Origin: an uncultured Helicobacter sp.
GTDB lineage: Bacteria > Campylobacterota > Campylobacteria > Campylobacterales > Helicobacteraceae
NCBI GenBank assembly: GCA_947179285.1
Contig: CAMXAV010000007.1
Coordinates: forward strand, 1-11,639
Reading direction: 5' to 3'
Length of the DNA stretch: 11,639 nt
Position numbers and translations under genes: made by a program. The notes under the pieces are model-generated. The model was not told the origin of the DNA, ran no database searches, and was given only the letters and a program-made list of their open reading frames with translations. This document shows, one piece after another, positions 1-7,613 of this stretch; the first letter of the stretch is position 1, and every line of letters starts with the position of its first letter.

Positions 1-454
1 CAGGCGTTGTTGTGCTAGGGGCGGGGGCAGGATTCTGGGGCTTAAAGAGGCTCTGCAAATCCTCGCCGCCTGCTCCTGGGGGCGGGGTTATGGTTGTGGG
101 CTGCTGGGAGCTTGGTTTTGACGGAATATCGGGCTTGGGCTGCTCGTTTTTAATGCGTGCGATAATGTCTTCAAATTTATCCTTGCTAGGCACTGCTGGC
201 GTTGTGGCAGGGGGCTGCATAGAATCTCCGCCCAAGCCTGTGGGCTGCGATGGCGCGGGCGCAAGGGGACCTTGGGGCTGTTTGGGCGACTCCTCACGTG
301 TGAGCGCATAGATGGCAAACACGACAACGAGCAACAAAATGACCGCCATCGCGACAATCAAAAAGATTTTTTTTGAGCGCCCTTTGGTCTCTTTTTCTTC
401 CTCGTCATCATCAAGCAAAATATCACTTAGTTCGTCTTCGTCTCTATTGCGCAT
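1..454 (-). CDS. SPOR-type single-pass membrane protein, N-terminal part (3' truncated by window edge)
   Basis: Only the first 151 codons are inside the window; the frame is open to base 2. The visible protein has a short, very acidic cytoplasmic tail (residues 5-20, rich in D and E), a basic stretch (RSKK, 26-29), one membrane segment at about 30-51, and then a long Pro/Gln/Ala/Thr-rich linker up to the edge. This matches the N-terminal half of bitopic SPOR proteins, whose C-terminal domain binds denuded peptidoglycan at division sites. That domain would lie outside the window, so the SPOR assignment is inferred from architecture and from position: in Campylobacter jejuni a SPOR-type protein follows the DUF1882 gene after glyA (recalled, Cj0402-Cj0404). 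The ATG at 454 has a strong AAGGAG at 467-462, 7 bases upstream. The gene starts 27 bases after the DUF1882 stop, so it is probably co-transcribed with it. Confidence 0.7.
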   Translation of the reverse strand, partial: MRNRDEDELSDILLDDDEEEKETKGRSKKIFLIVAMAVILLLVVVFAIYALTREESPKQPQGPLAPAPSQPTGLGGDSMQPPATTPAVPSKDKFEDIIARIKNEQPKPDIPSKPSSQQPTTITPPPGAGGEDLQSLFKPQNPAPAPSTTTP

Positions 455-481
455 TTTGAATCTCCTTAGGTTCTCTGGCTT

Positions 482-1030
482 CTACATGTGCTTTGCCCAT
501 GAAGCGCCACGTTCTTTGTTATAGACGTCATAGGGAAGTGCAAGAATATTAAATTCGCGCGGAACATCGGGGTTGGGGAACATCTTCCATTCCACAGGCA
601 TTTTTTGGGCAAGCTTTGTCGAGAGCATCTTGCCAAGCTGATAGCCCTCTTGCAATGCTGTGTGCCCTTTATGGACATATAAATGCAAATGCCCTCGCGT
701 TTTGGTCGTATAGGCTGTGAAGTTGATAAAGCCCTCCTCACGCAACAAAAGCTGTGCACGATGCCAAAAACGTTCGGCATTGTAGCCATTGTAATCGAAC
801 ACGATATTTTCGACAATATCGCGCTCATTGATGAGAGAATGAGCAATCGTAATCTTCCCTGCTTGGTGGTCTTGAATCAGTCCTCGTGTCAGTGGAGCAT
901 TGACTTTCGTAAATTTATCATAAAATATGCGCCCATTGAATCGAATCTTTTCTCCTAAGCCCGTTTGTTTCTGCCAATAATGAGTCGTAATCATCTTTAT
1001 CAGCGACAAATCCATATTGCTAACAGCCAT
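482..1030 (-). CDS. DUF1882 family protein (HP0184/Cj0403-like)
   Basis: A 182-residue soluble protein of unknown function. I recognise it as the Campylobacterota family DUF1882 from its sequence and its place directly after glyA. Visible blocks are IVFDYNGYN (76-84), [16 protein letters not shown] (108-123), and a conserved-looking C-terminal part with [19 protein letters not shown] at about 145-163. I recall that the H. pylori homologue has a solved structure grouped with the primase-polymerase (prim-pol) fold; this could not be verified here. The RGHLHLY block resembles motif II (sGxGxH) of archaeo-eukaryotic primases. The motif I position reads D-Y-N rather than D-x-D, so ordinary polymerase chemistry looks unlikely. 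The ATG at 1030 follows a G-rich ribosome site (AGGGGG, about 1042-1037); an in-frame ATG at codon 6 is an alternative start. The gene begins 24 bases after the glyA stop. Confidence 0.85.
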   Translation of the reverse strand: MAVSNMDLSLIKMITTHYWQKQTGLGEKIRFNGRIFYDKFTKVNAPLTRGLIQDHQAGKITIAHSLINERDIVENIVFDYNGYNAERFWHRAQLLLREEGFINFTAYTTKTRGHLHLYVHKGHTALQEGYQLGKMLSTKLAQKMPVEWKMFPNPDVPREFNILALPYDVYNKERGASWAKHM

Positions 1031-1054
1031 ACCTGCCCCCTTTAGTTAACGGCA

Positions 1055-2293
1055 CTACCCGAAAATTGCCCTATCGTAGGTAGGGAATTTTTTGGATAAC
1101 TGCATAATCTCTGCTTTTATTTTTTGATAAACCTCATCATTTCCGATATTGTCCAAAACATCGGCGATTTTTTCAGCGATAAATGTAAATTCAGCCTCGC
1201 CCATATTGCGCGATGTCAAAGCCGCGCTGCCAATGCGCACGCCGCTTGTAACAAATGGGCTGCGTGTCTCGCCCGGAACGGTGTTTTTGTTCACGGTGAT
1301 TCCGCTTGCGCCAAGCGCCCTGTCGGCGTCTTTTCCGCTAAAATTTCTATCCAAAAATGACAGCAATACGAGATGATTATCCGTACCCCCACTGACGATA
1401 TTATACCCTCTTTGTGTTAAAACTTTCGCAAGAATCCGCGCATTTGCCTTGACTTTTTTTGCGTATTCTTTCCACTCGGGCTTGAGATTCTCGGCAAACC
1501 CAACGGCTTTGGCGGCGATGACATGCATGAGCGGACCACCCTGAATGCCCGGGAAAATGGCTTTGTTAATCTTGGTGGCAATCTCTGCATCATTGGTCAG
1601 AATGAGCCCGCCGCGCGGACCGCGCAAGGTTTTGTGCGTGGTGCTCGTAACGACATGGCAATGTGGGAAAGGATTGGGATATTCCCCCGCAACGACAAGC
1701 CCCGCGACATGCGCGATGTCGGCGAGCAGAATCGCGCCAACGCTGTCGGCAATCTCGCGGAATCTTGCAAAGTCGAGTTCGCGCGCATAGGCGCTAAAGC
1801 CGCAAACAATCATCTTGGGCTGTACAATCTTGGCAATCTCGGCGACTTTGTCATAGTTGATGTAGCCATTAAGCTCGACACCATAGAAAAAGCTCTGATA
1901 GATTTGCCCGCTGCTGCTGACTTTTGCGCCATGCGTGAGATGCCCGCCATGGCTTAGGTCCATACCCAAGATTTTATCATAGGGCTTTAGCAGCGCCGAA
2001 TACACGCCCGCGTTTGCCTGCGAGCCCGAATGGGGCTGGACATTGGCAAACGCGCAACCAAACAGCCGCTTTGCGCGTTCAATCGCGATTTCTTCGATTT
2101 GGTCGACAAACTCGCAGCCGCCATAATAGCGCTTGTAGGGGTAGCCTTCGGCATATTTATTGGTCAGCACGCTACCCATCGCCTTCATCACGCTAGGGAA
2201 CGTGAAATTCTCGCTGGCTATCATCTCAAGATGTGTGTTCTGCCGCTCAAACTCGTTTTGAATCAGGTCAAATATTTCTTTATCATCAAACAC
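1055..2293 (-). CDS. glyA: Serine hydroxymethyltransferase
   Basis: Cytosolic PLP enzyme that interconverts serine plus tetrahydrofolate with glycine plus 5,10-methylene-tetrahydrofolate. It is the main source of glycine and one-carbon units. The 412 residues are the usual bacterial length. Visible landmarks are the N-terminal [11 protein letters not shown] (25-35), the [13 protein letters not shown] block (47-59), ADIAHVAGL (191-199, with the Asp that pairs with the PLP pyridine N), and the PLP-lysine signature [12 protein letters not shown] with Lys221. The C-terminal [12 protein letters not shown] carries the carboxylate-binding Arg. The start is GTG, not ATG: AAAGGAG at 2309-2303 sits 9 bases upstream and no in-frame ATG is near. 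The site overlaps the lysS stop codon, and the gap is only 14 bases, so translation is probably coupled to lysS. Pairing with lysS and cvpA is typical of the phylum. Confidence 0.98.
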   Translation of the reverse strand: MFDDKEIFDLIQNEFERQNTHLEMIASENFTFPSVMKAMGSVLTNKYAEGYPYKRYYGGCEFVDQIEEIAIERAKRLFGCAFANVQPHSGSQANAGVYSALLKPYDKILGMDLSHGGHLTHGAKVSSSGQIYQSFFYGVELNGYINYDKVAEIAKIVQPKMIVCGFSAYARELDFARFREIADSVGAILLADIAHVAGLVVAGEYPNPFPHCHVVTSTTHKTLRGPRGGLILTNDAEIATKINKAIFPGIQGGPLMHVIAAKAVGFAENLKPEWKEYAKKVKANARILAKVLTQRGYNIVSGGTDNHLVLLSFLDRNFSGKDADRALGASGITVNKNTVPGETRSPFVTSGVRIGSAALTSRNMGEAEFTFIAEKIADVLDNIGNDEVYQKIKAEIMQLSKKFPTYDRAIFG

Positions 2294-2302
2294 TCTTTGT
2301 TT

Positions 2303-2309
2303 CTCCTTT
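2303..2309 (-). promoter_or_regulatory. Ribosome binding site that fixes the GTG start of glyA
   Basis: The minus strand reads AAAGGAG here, 9 bases before GTG at 2293. It shares bases with the lysS stop codon TAA (2310-2308). Ribosomes terminating on lysS would therefore uncover or occupy the glyA site. This supports GTG as the true glyA start. Confidence 0.75.
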
Positions 2310-3789
2310 ATTCTTTAGACGGACGCAAGGCTGGAAAGAGAATCACGTCTTTAATCGAGTGATTCCCCGTAAGAAGCATCACGAGCCTATCGACACCAAT
2401 GCCCTCGCCCGCAACAGGCGGCATGCCATAGCCAAGCGCATTGATGTAATCCTCGTCCATGCTTTGGGCTTCTTCATCGCCTGCGGCTTTTGCCCGCATT
2501 TGCGCCTCGAATCGCTCGAGTTGGTCGAGCGGGTCGTTCAGCTCGCTAAAACCATTTGCAATCTCTTTGCCATCGATAAAAAGCTCAAACCTATCGGCGA
2601 GCGTTGAATCGCTATCGTTCCTGCGGGCAAGCGGGCTGATTGCGATTGGAAAATCTGTTACAAACGTGGGCGCAATGAGCTTGTCTTCGACAAACGCATC
2701 AAACGCCGCGCCCTGCAATTTGCCAAGATTCTTATCGGCGCATTCTACACCATTTTGGGTAAGATACACATAAAGCGCATTTGCATCGCTCACAACCTCG
2801 CGCGGAATCCCGCCGATTTCATGCAGCGCATCGACATAGCGCACGCGCGAAAAATGGGCGAGGTTGATGTCGCCCTTGTCGCCTTGCACAACCTCGCCAA
2901 GCCCCAAAGCCGCGCGCAAAAACGCAAACAGCTCCTCGGTGAGCGCGATTAAGTCATCATACGTCTTGTATGCCCAATAAAATTCTATCATCGTAAATTC
3001 AGGATTGTGCGAATAGTCCATTCCCTCGTTGCGAAAATTGCGGTTGATTTCAAACACAGCCTCGAATCCGCCGACAATCAGGCGCTTCAAATAAAGCTCG
3101 GGCGCAATGCGCAAGAAGCGGTCGACGCCAAGCGCGTTGTGGTGCGTGATGAACGGCTTGGCGTTTGCGCCGCCGGCGATTGGGTGCATCATCGGCGTTT
3201 CGACTTCGAGAAAATCGCGCGATTCAAAGAATCGGCGCAATGCGCTGATGATTTGTGTGCGCTTCTTGAACGTCTCTTTGACATCGGCATTCATCATGCA
3301 ATCGAGATAACGTTGGCGATAGCGCAGCTCGATGTCGACAAGTCCATGGTATTTTTCGGGCAACGGAATGATTGCCTTGGTGAGGAGCGTGAGCTGTGTT
3401 GCATGCAGCGAGAGTTCGCCCATTTTGGTAACAAATGGGAATCCGCTCGCAGCGATGATGTCGCCCACTTCGATGTGCTTTTTGAACACGCCAAAACTCT
3501 CGCCCAAATCATCGGTGCAAAGATAGAGTTGCAAGATTCCGCTGTCGTCTTGAATCTTGACAAACGCCGCCTTGCCCATGAGCCGCAAGAATCGAATGCG
3601 CCCAACGACTGACTCGCGCACGGAATCATCGCGCTGTTCTTTTTGCAAATGCGCAAATTTCGCCACAAAGGCGGCGTTACAGAGCGTGCGTGCGCACACA
3701 TTATTGTAGGGGTTGTGCCCAAGCTCGCGGAGCTGCTGCGCCTTTTGGATACGCTGTTTTGTGTATTGATTATCAAGAAAATCTAGCAT
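2308..3789 (-). CDS. lysS: Lysyl-tRNA synthetase, class II
   Basis: Charges tRNA-Lys with lysine using ATP. The protein has 493 residues from this start, normal for bacterial LysRS. Domains in order are an N-terminal helix (about 1-55), the OB-fold anticodon-binding domain (about 60-140), and the class II catalytic core. Motif 1 lies near [11 protein letters not shown] (about 193-203), motif 2 contains [20 protein letters not shown] (about 250-269), and motif 3 contains [13 protein letters not shown] near residues 463-475. The start is not certain. ATG at 3789 is chosen because it gives the family-like [14 protein letters not shown] beginning and sits 9 bases after a weak GTGG. GTG at 3792 would add one residue but leaves almost no spacing. 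It begins 6 bases after the cvpA stop. In C. jejuni I recall fur between cvpA and lysS; no fur gene is present here. Confidence 0.97.
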   Translation of the reverse strand: MLDFLDNQYTKQRIQKAQQLRELGHNPYNNVCARTLCNAAFVAKFAHLQKEQRDDSVRESVVGRIRFLRLMGKAAFVKIQDDSGILQLYLCTDDLGESFGVFKKHIEVGDIIAASGFPFVTKMGELSLHATQLTLLTKAIIPLPEKYHGLVDIELRYRQRYLDCMMNADVKETFKKRTQIISALRRFFESRDFLEVETPMMHPIAGGANAKPFITHHNALGVDRFLRIAPELYLKRLIVGGFEAVFEINRNFRNEGMDYSHNPEFTMIEFYWAYKTYDDLIALTEELFAFLRAALGLGEVVQGDKGDINLAHFSRVRYVDALHEIGGIPREVVSDANALYVYLTQNGVECADKNLGKLQGAAFDAFVEDKLIAPTFVTDFPIAISPLARRNDSDSTLADRFELFIDGKEIANGFSELNDPLDQLERFEAQMRAKAAGDEEAQSMDEDYINALGYGMPPVAGEGIGVDRLVMLLTGNHSIKDVILFPALRPSKE

Positions 3790-3795
3790 CACACG

Positions 3796-4389
3796 TTACC
3801 ACGAAAAGATAGAGCCCGAGTCGTTGTCTTCGGGCGGCTCAAGAGTGAGATTCTGCGTGGCTTGGTCGATTCCCTGCCCTGCATCGCGCGTGAGCTGCTG
3901 CACAGATTCGATACGCACAATCGCCGCGCCCGCACGCAACATAATCGGATAGAGCGCGCTGCCTTCGGCATATTCTTGAATGGGCTTGCGGATAAACTCG
4001 ACATTGGAGAGTGCATAAACGATGATGGACAGAATCAAGAAGACCTTTGCCATGGCAAACAACACGCCCAAGAAGCGATTGACCGAGCCAAGAGCGCTTG
4101 CACCCACGAGCCGCGAGACGATGTCGGAAAGCACGAGCGCCGCAATCCACACCACAGCAAGCACAACCACGAAGCCAACGATGAAGATGAGCGAGCTATT
4201 CGCGAGGTCATAGATGTTGTTGCTAAGCCATTGTCCAACCTTTTCGCCCCACAAAGACGCTGCCCAAACGCCCCCGATGATACCCACGATACCAAAAAAT
4301 TCTTTGACAAGTCCATTGATGATTCCCTTGATTCCAAGTAGAATAATGAGAATCGCTAATGCAATATCTAGGTAGTTGAACCCACTCAT
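3796..4389 (-). CDS. cvpA: CvpA family inner-membrane protein
   Basis: A 197-residue integral membrane protein with four hydrophobic segments at about 7-25, 31-47, 66-88 and 104-127. The conserved CvpA loop GIKGIINGLVKEFFGI (19-34) follows the first segment, and GASALGSVNRFLGVLFAMAK (96-115) leads into the fourth. The C-terminal 60-70 residues are soluble and poorly conserved. CvpA was named for colicin V production in E. coli; later work on the family links it to envelope stress tolerance, and the molecular role remains unclear. The ATG at 4389 follows a purine-rich site (GGGAGAAGGTGG at about 4404-4393), giving a good ribosome site. It is the first gene after a 64-base gap and is followed within 6 bases by lysS, as in H. 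pylori HP0181-HP0182, so it probably leads the cvpA-lysS-glyA unit. Confidence 0.92.
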   Translation of the reverse strand: MSGFNYLDIALAILIILLGIKGIINGLVKEFFGIVGIIGGVWAASLWGEKVGQWLSNNIYDLANSSLIFIVGFVVVLAVVWIAALVLSDIVSRLVGASALGSVNRFLGVLFAMAKVFLILSIIVYALSNVEFIRKPIQEYAEGSALYPIMLRAGAAIVRIESVQQLTRDAGQGIDQATQNLTLEPPEDNDSGSIFSW

Positions 4390-4415
4390 GCCACCTTCTC
4401 CCTTTTGAGCAACAA

Positions 4416-4435
4416 TTGCGAAGATTCTAACGCAA
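4416..4435. repeat. Short inverted repeat around the cvpA promoter candidate
   Basis: TTGCG (4416-4420) and CGCAA (4431-4435) form perfect 5-base arms around a 10-base centre. The centre contains the proposed -10 element TAGAAT. A 5-base arm can arise by chance, so an operator role is only a possibility. Confidence 0.3.
4424..4429 (-). promoter_or_regulatory. Candidate -10 promoter element for cvpA-lysS-glyA
   Basis: The minus strand has TAGAAT in the 64-base gap between the lgt stop and the cvpA ATG. That places a start point near 4417 and a leader of roughly 27 bases. Helicobacter vegetative promoters have a conserved -10 and a poor -35 replaced by AT-rich sequence, which fits the AT-rich stretch just upstream (4436-4460). 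The same TAGAATC string is seen in the glyQ promoter. However, TAGAATC is generally frequent in this window, which lowers the weight of this match. Confidence 0.4.
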
Positions 4436-4453
4436 AGAAACTTATAATCTAAT

Positions 4454-5350
4454 TTACGAAGCCGACTTTGTCAAAGCGCCATAATGTGCCCGATTTTTGC
4501 GCCACACAAAAAGCACAAGCGCAATTGCTGCCATAAGCAACGACAGAATCTGCCCCATCGAGAGCGCAAAAAGCACGAAGCCAATCTGCGAATCGGGCTC
4601 GCGATAAAACTCGGCAACAAAGCGCATAAGCGCATACGCAAGCAAGAACAAAGCGCCGATTTGCCCGCAAAATTGCTCGTGCGTGCGGTAGATTTTGTAG
4701 TAGGCATAGACGATAATAAACACGACAACGCCTTCGAGAAAGGCTTCGTAGAGTTGCGATGGGTGGCGCAAGATTCCATACACAGAGATTGCCCACGGCA
4801 CATCGGTTTCTCTGCCCACAAGCTCTTGGTTGAGAAAGTTGCCAATTCGCCCAAAAACATAGCCAAGCGGCACGCTCAAGCCCACGAGGTCCATCACGCG
4901 CCAAAAGCTCACGCCATCTTTTTTGTGCCGATACGCAAACCATAGCGAAGAAAGCAGAGCGCCAAGCAGAGCGCCATGGAAGCTCATGCCCCGAATGCCG
5001 ACAAAAACGCCGTTATAGTAGGGGTTGAACATCTGCCACGGCTGCGTGAGGTAGAACATCAGCGCGCCTTCTTCATATGGAATCACATAGATGAGGATAT
5101 AGCCAATGCGTGCGCCAAGCAGCACGCCGAGCTCGACCCAAAAGAAATAATCGAATAATAATTTTTCATCGAGCGAAAAAAAGGGCTTTGCCTTTGGATT
5201 CTTGCGCTCCTCAAGCCGCACAAACGCGCGCCCGAGATACAGCGCACACAACAGCGCCGTGATATACGCAAGCGCATACCAATGGATTTTGAATCCCAAA
5301 AATGTAAAAGCGACAGGGTCGAAATGGCTATAAATCTCGCGCCATATCAT
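4454..5350 (-). CDS. lgt: Prolipoprotein diacylglyceryl transferase
   Basis: Inner-membrane enzyme that moves diacylglycerol from phosphatidylglycerol to the lipobox cysteine of prolipoproteins, the first step of lipoprotein maturation. The 298 residues form about seven membrane segments. Family landmarks are HWYALAYI (23-30), GARIGYILIY (79-88), MSFHGALLG with His125 (122-130), and the Lgt signature with GRIGNFLNQELVGRETDVPW (167-186), including Arg168 and Asn171. RHPSQLYEA (195-203) and LMRFVAEFYREPDSQIG (241-257) follow, the latter with the Arg that corresponds to the essential C-terminal Arg of E. coli Lgt. The ATG overlaps the stop of the upstream STAS-like gene by four bases (ATGA, 5350-5347), so translation is probably coupled. 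It is the last gene of the glyQ-led run; the next gene starts after a 64-base gap. In H. pylori it is likewise near the pseudouridine synthase and waaA. Confidence 0.98.
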   Translation of the reverse strand: MIWREIYSHFDPVAFTFLGFKIHWYALAYITALLCALYLGRAFVRLEERKNPKAKPFFSLDEKLLFDYFFWVELGVLLGARIGYILIYVIPYEEGALMFYLTQPWQMFNPYYNGVFVGIRGMSFHGALLGALLSSLWFAYRHKKDGVSFWRVMDLVGLSVPLGYVFGRIGNFLNQELVGRETDVPWAISVYGILRHPSQLYEAFLEGVVVFIIVYAYYKIYRTHEQFCGQIGALFLLAYALMRFVAEFYREPDSQIGFVLFALSMGQILSLLMAAIALVLFVWRKNRAHYGALTKSAS

Positions 5351-5658
5351 TGCGCGTCCTGCGGATTCATAAGCGTTACGTTGAATGTTTGCAACAAATG
5401 CACATCGCGCAAATAATAGGCGAGCTTGAGATTCATCACATCGAGGACAATATTGACATGCTGCTGGTTATGGATTTTGAGCAAGAGCCCATAAATCGAT
5501 GGATTCACTTCCGAAGCCTCGAGGATAACGAGCCGCAATGTGTCGTTCTCTTTGAGGTTAAGGTCGCGAATGGTTTTTTTAAAAAAGCGATAGTCCTCCT
5601 CGCCGCTCATACCTCCCTTGATACGCAATGCGCCATCGGCTAGACGTTTGATTTTCAT
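5347..5658 (-). CDS. Small STAS-like domain protein of unknown role
   Basis: A 103-residue soluble protein that I do not recognise as a named gene. The order of elements resembles a single STAS domain (SpoIIAA/MlaB type): an N-terminal strand (GALRIKG, 9-15), a helix (GEEDYRFFKKTIRDL, 19-33), a hydrophobic strand LRLVILEASEV (41-51), a helix after NPSIYGLLLKIHN (52-64), a strand VNIVLDV (68-74), a helix LKLAYYLRDVHLL (77-89), and a final strand FNVTLMN (92-98). Ser54 lies near the loop that carries the phosphorylated Ser/Thr in anti-anti-sigma proteins, but the DSSG core is not present, so phospho-switching is doubtful. The ATG at 5658 has AAGGA (5669-5665) 6 bases upstream. It starts 23 bases after the rluA-like stop and overlaps lgt by four bases, so it is probably translated together with lgt. 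No partner kinase or ABC transporter gene is present here. Confidence 0.8.
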   Translation of the reverse strand: MKIKRLADGALRIKGGMSGEEDYRFFKKTIRDLNLKENDTLRLVILEASEVNPSIYGLLLKIHNQQHVNIVLDVMNLKLAYYLRDVHLLQTFNVTLMNPQDAQ

Positions 5659-5681
5659 GAGGATTCCTTAACGTTGATTTG

Positions 5682-6395
5682 CTAATCCATAAAAATTTTG
5701 GGCAATGGAGATTGGAAATGATAGCCCAAAAGTTCTAATTTCAAGGCATGGAGCATGATTCTCTCGCTGCTGCGCCCGCCATAATACACATCGCCTAGAA
5801 TCGGAAAGCCAATATGCGCGAGATGCACGCGGATTTGGTGCGTGCGCCCCGTGTGCGTGATGACCTTTAGCAATGTCTTGTTGTTGCGGTATTCAAGCGG
5901 CTCGATATACGTTGTCGCGCTTTGCCCCTTGTCGCTCACAACCGAATGCGCCTTTGTGCCCTTGCGCGTGAGAATCGGCGCGTCTATCGTCTGTTCGTCC
6001 TTGACTAGCCCGCAAACAACGGCGCGGTATTCCTTATAGACCTTCTTTTGCTGATAGGCTGCAATCGCCCTTTGCTTGAACGCGTGCGTGCCGAGCAAGA
6101 TGACGCCGCTCGTCTCTTTGTCGAGCCGATTCACGAGCTCAAATGTCATTCCTCGCAACAAATCTTCAGACACCACGAAAGGCGGCTTGTCGAGCGCGAG
6201 GCAATCCTTATCTTCAAACAGCACCATAGGCGCAACCTCTTTGCGCACCTCAAAGCTCGTGTTTTCGGGCAGAAGCGCGCGCGCAACATGCAGGCGCTTG
6301 CCGTGTGCTAGCACGAGCCCCTTGTCAATCAAATCCTTTGCTTGCGTGTGCGAGATATTCTGCGCTTTGGCAAGGAGTTTGTAGGCTTTTTCCAT
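5682..6395 (-). CDS. RluA family RNA pseudouridine synthase
   Basis: Isomerises uridine to pseudouridine in structured RNA, most likely rRNA; which site is not evident from the sequence. The 237-residue protein has a short N-terminal S4-like RNA-binding part (about 1-45, with SHTQAKDLIDKGLVLAHGKR) and an RluA catalytic domain. The catalytic motif is LVNRLDKETSGVILL (87-101) with Asp92. Later motifs are KEYRAVV, THTGRTHQIRVHLAHIGFPI and LGDVYYGG, then MLHALKLELL. It matches the H. pylori HP0956 / C. jejuni Cj0708 group by position next to waaA (recalled). The ATG at 6395 lies 6 bases after the waaA stop. The ribosome site is weak (GAGA), so its translation probably depends on ribosomes finishing waaA. 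An exact paralogue name (rluA, rluC or rluD) is not justified. Confidence 0.95.
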   Translation of the reverse strand: MEKAYKLLAKAQNISHTQAKDLIDKGLVLAHGKRLHVARALLPENTSFEVRKEVAPMVLFEDKDCLALDKPPFVVSEDLLRGMTFELVNRLDKETSGVILLGTHAFKQRAIAAYQQKKVYKEYRAVVCGLVKDEQTIDAPILTRKGTKAHSVVSDKGQSATTYIEPLEYRNNKTLLKVITHTGRTHQIRVHLAHIGFPILGDVYYGGRSSERIMLHALKLELLGYHFQSPLPKIFMD

Positions 6396-6401
6396 TGTGT
6401 C

Positions 6402-7595
6402 TCATTTCAAAAGGGCAAAGAATTGCTCTTTGTCGGGGGTTTTGCGCAGGCGCGTTGGCGGAAGCGCGGCGATGTTTGCGAGCTTTTCGGGCAGCTCGTG
6501 GGGCTTGATGAGCGCATAGCCCTCGACCAAGTCAAACAGCGGAATCTGATTGAAGATTTCCTCGCCGCTTAAGAGCGGCACGGAAAAAGCCGCGACCTCG
6601 AGCGGATTGTGCCCGCCCACAGGCACGAACGAGCCGCACAAGACAACGACTGACGCAATCGCATAAAACTCGACAAGCTCGCCCAAGCTATCGGCAAGCA
6701 CGATGTCCGATTCCAAAAACGCGCCGCCAGCGCTGCGCCGCGACATTTTTTGTCCGACAAAATGTGCGCACATGAGCTCCCAAACGGAATCGAATCGCTC
6801 GGGGTGGCGAGGCGCAACGAGCAAGATAAACGGCGGCGTTGCCTTCTCATACAGCGGGCGCAATGCGTCAAACAGCAAAGATTCCTCGCCATTGTGCGTG
6901 CTCGCCAACACAACGAGCGCTCTAGCGGGGCGGGCGAAGAGCTGCTTGGAGCTAGGGAGGTTTAGAATCTTGAGATTGCCCGCGACAACGACATTTTGCG
7001 CGCCGAGAGTTTGCAGACACTCCTTGTCGGAATCGCTTTGGGCGAGGATTCTATCGATATGCGCGAAAATCTGCGCATAGAACCACGCGAAGCGGAGATA
7101 TTTGGGATACGAACGTGACGAGATTCGCGCATTCAAAAGCAGCGTCTCTGCGCCACGTTTTTTTGCGACAGCAAAGAGCGCATACCATAGCTCCGCCTCG
7201 AGCACCAAGAGTTTGCGCACATCGCCCACCCAAAGCGGCAGAAGCGGCTCGAAGGGCAGATAGCGCACGGAGACGTGCAGGCGCTCACTGCCGCATGCTT
7301 GTTGCAACGACAAAGCCTTGTCGTAACCCGTCTTTGTGATTGTCGTGAGCAAAATATTTGTGTCGCGCCCAGAATCGCGCACGAAAGAAAGCAGCGGCAG
7401 AAGCGAGCTCACCTCGCCAAGCGAACAGGCATGAAACCAAAAGTCGATTCTCTCGCGCGGGAAGGCATTGCGCCACAGCGCGAAACGCGCGGGCAAGGAA
7501 TGCTTATATTTTGCCTTGAGCGCAAGCAGTGGCAGCGCGAGAAGCGCGAAAACTTGCACAACCCAAACAAACGCGAAATAGAATGCAGAAAACAT
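6402..7595 (-). CDS. waaA: 3-deoxy-D-manno-octulosonic acid (Kdo) transferase
   Basis: Also called kdtA. A GT-B, GT30-family glycosyltransferase at the inner face of the inner membrane that adds Kdo from CMP-Kdo to lipid IVA in lipopolysaccharide synthesis. The 397 residues begin with a hydrophobic anchor (about 2-27). The acceptor-domain motif HACSLGEV (55-62) carries Glu61, equivalent to the catalytic base in Aquifex WaaA. Other landmarks are EAELWYALF, NARISSRSYPKY, the nucleotide-side ASTHNGEE, VAPRHPER, and the C-terminal GSFVPVGGHNPLE, in which the final Glu is conserved. Whether it adds one or two Kdo units cannot be read from the sequence. The ATG at 7595 is the first possible start: in-frame stops lie at 7613-7611 and 7616-7614. 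The ribosome site is poor, and the gap to the flgZ-like stop is 18 bases. This neighbour order matches HP0957-HP0958. Confidence 0.96.
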   Translation of the reverse strand: MFSAFYFAFVWVVQVFALLALPLLALKAKYKHSLPARFALWRNAFPRERIDFWFHACSLGEVSSLLPLLSFVRDSGRDTNILLTTITKTGYDKALSLQQACGSERLHVSVRYLPFEPLLPLWVGDVRKLLVLEAELWYALFAVAKKRGAETLLLNARISSRSYPKYLRFAWFYAQIFAHIDRILAQSDSDKECLQTLGAQNVVVAGNLKILNLPSSKQLFARPARALVVLASTHNGEESLLFDALRPLYEKATPPFILLVAPRHPERFDSVWELMCAHFVGQKMSRRSAGGAFLESDIVLADSLGELVEFYAIASVVVLCGSFVPVGGHNPLEVAAFSVPLLSGEEIFNQIPLFDLVEGYALIKPHELPEKLANIAALPPTRLRKTPDKEQFFALLK

Positions 7596-7613
7596 GAGCA
7601 GCCCAAACCGCTA

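Noticed and set aside
12..311. Plus-strand Gly-rich open frame at the left edge
   Set aside because: It is the complement of the Pro/Gln-rich linker of the SPOR-type protein, which has a good start, ribosome site and membrane segment.
3007..3612. Plus-strand open frame of 201 codons inside lysS
   Set aside because: Fully antisense to conserved LysRS motifs, no family resemblance, and no clear ribosome site; the high G+C at silent positions keeps antisense frames open.
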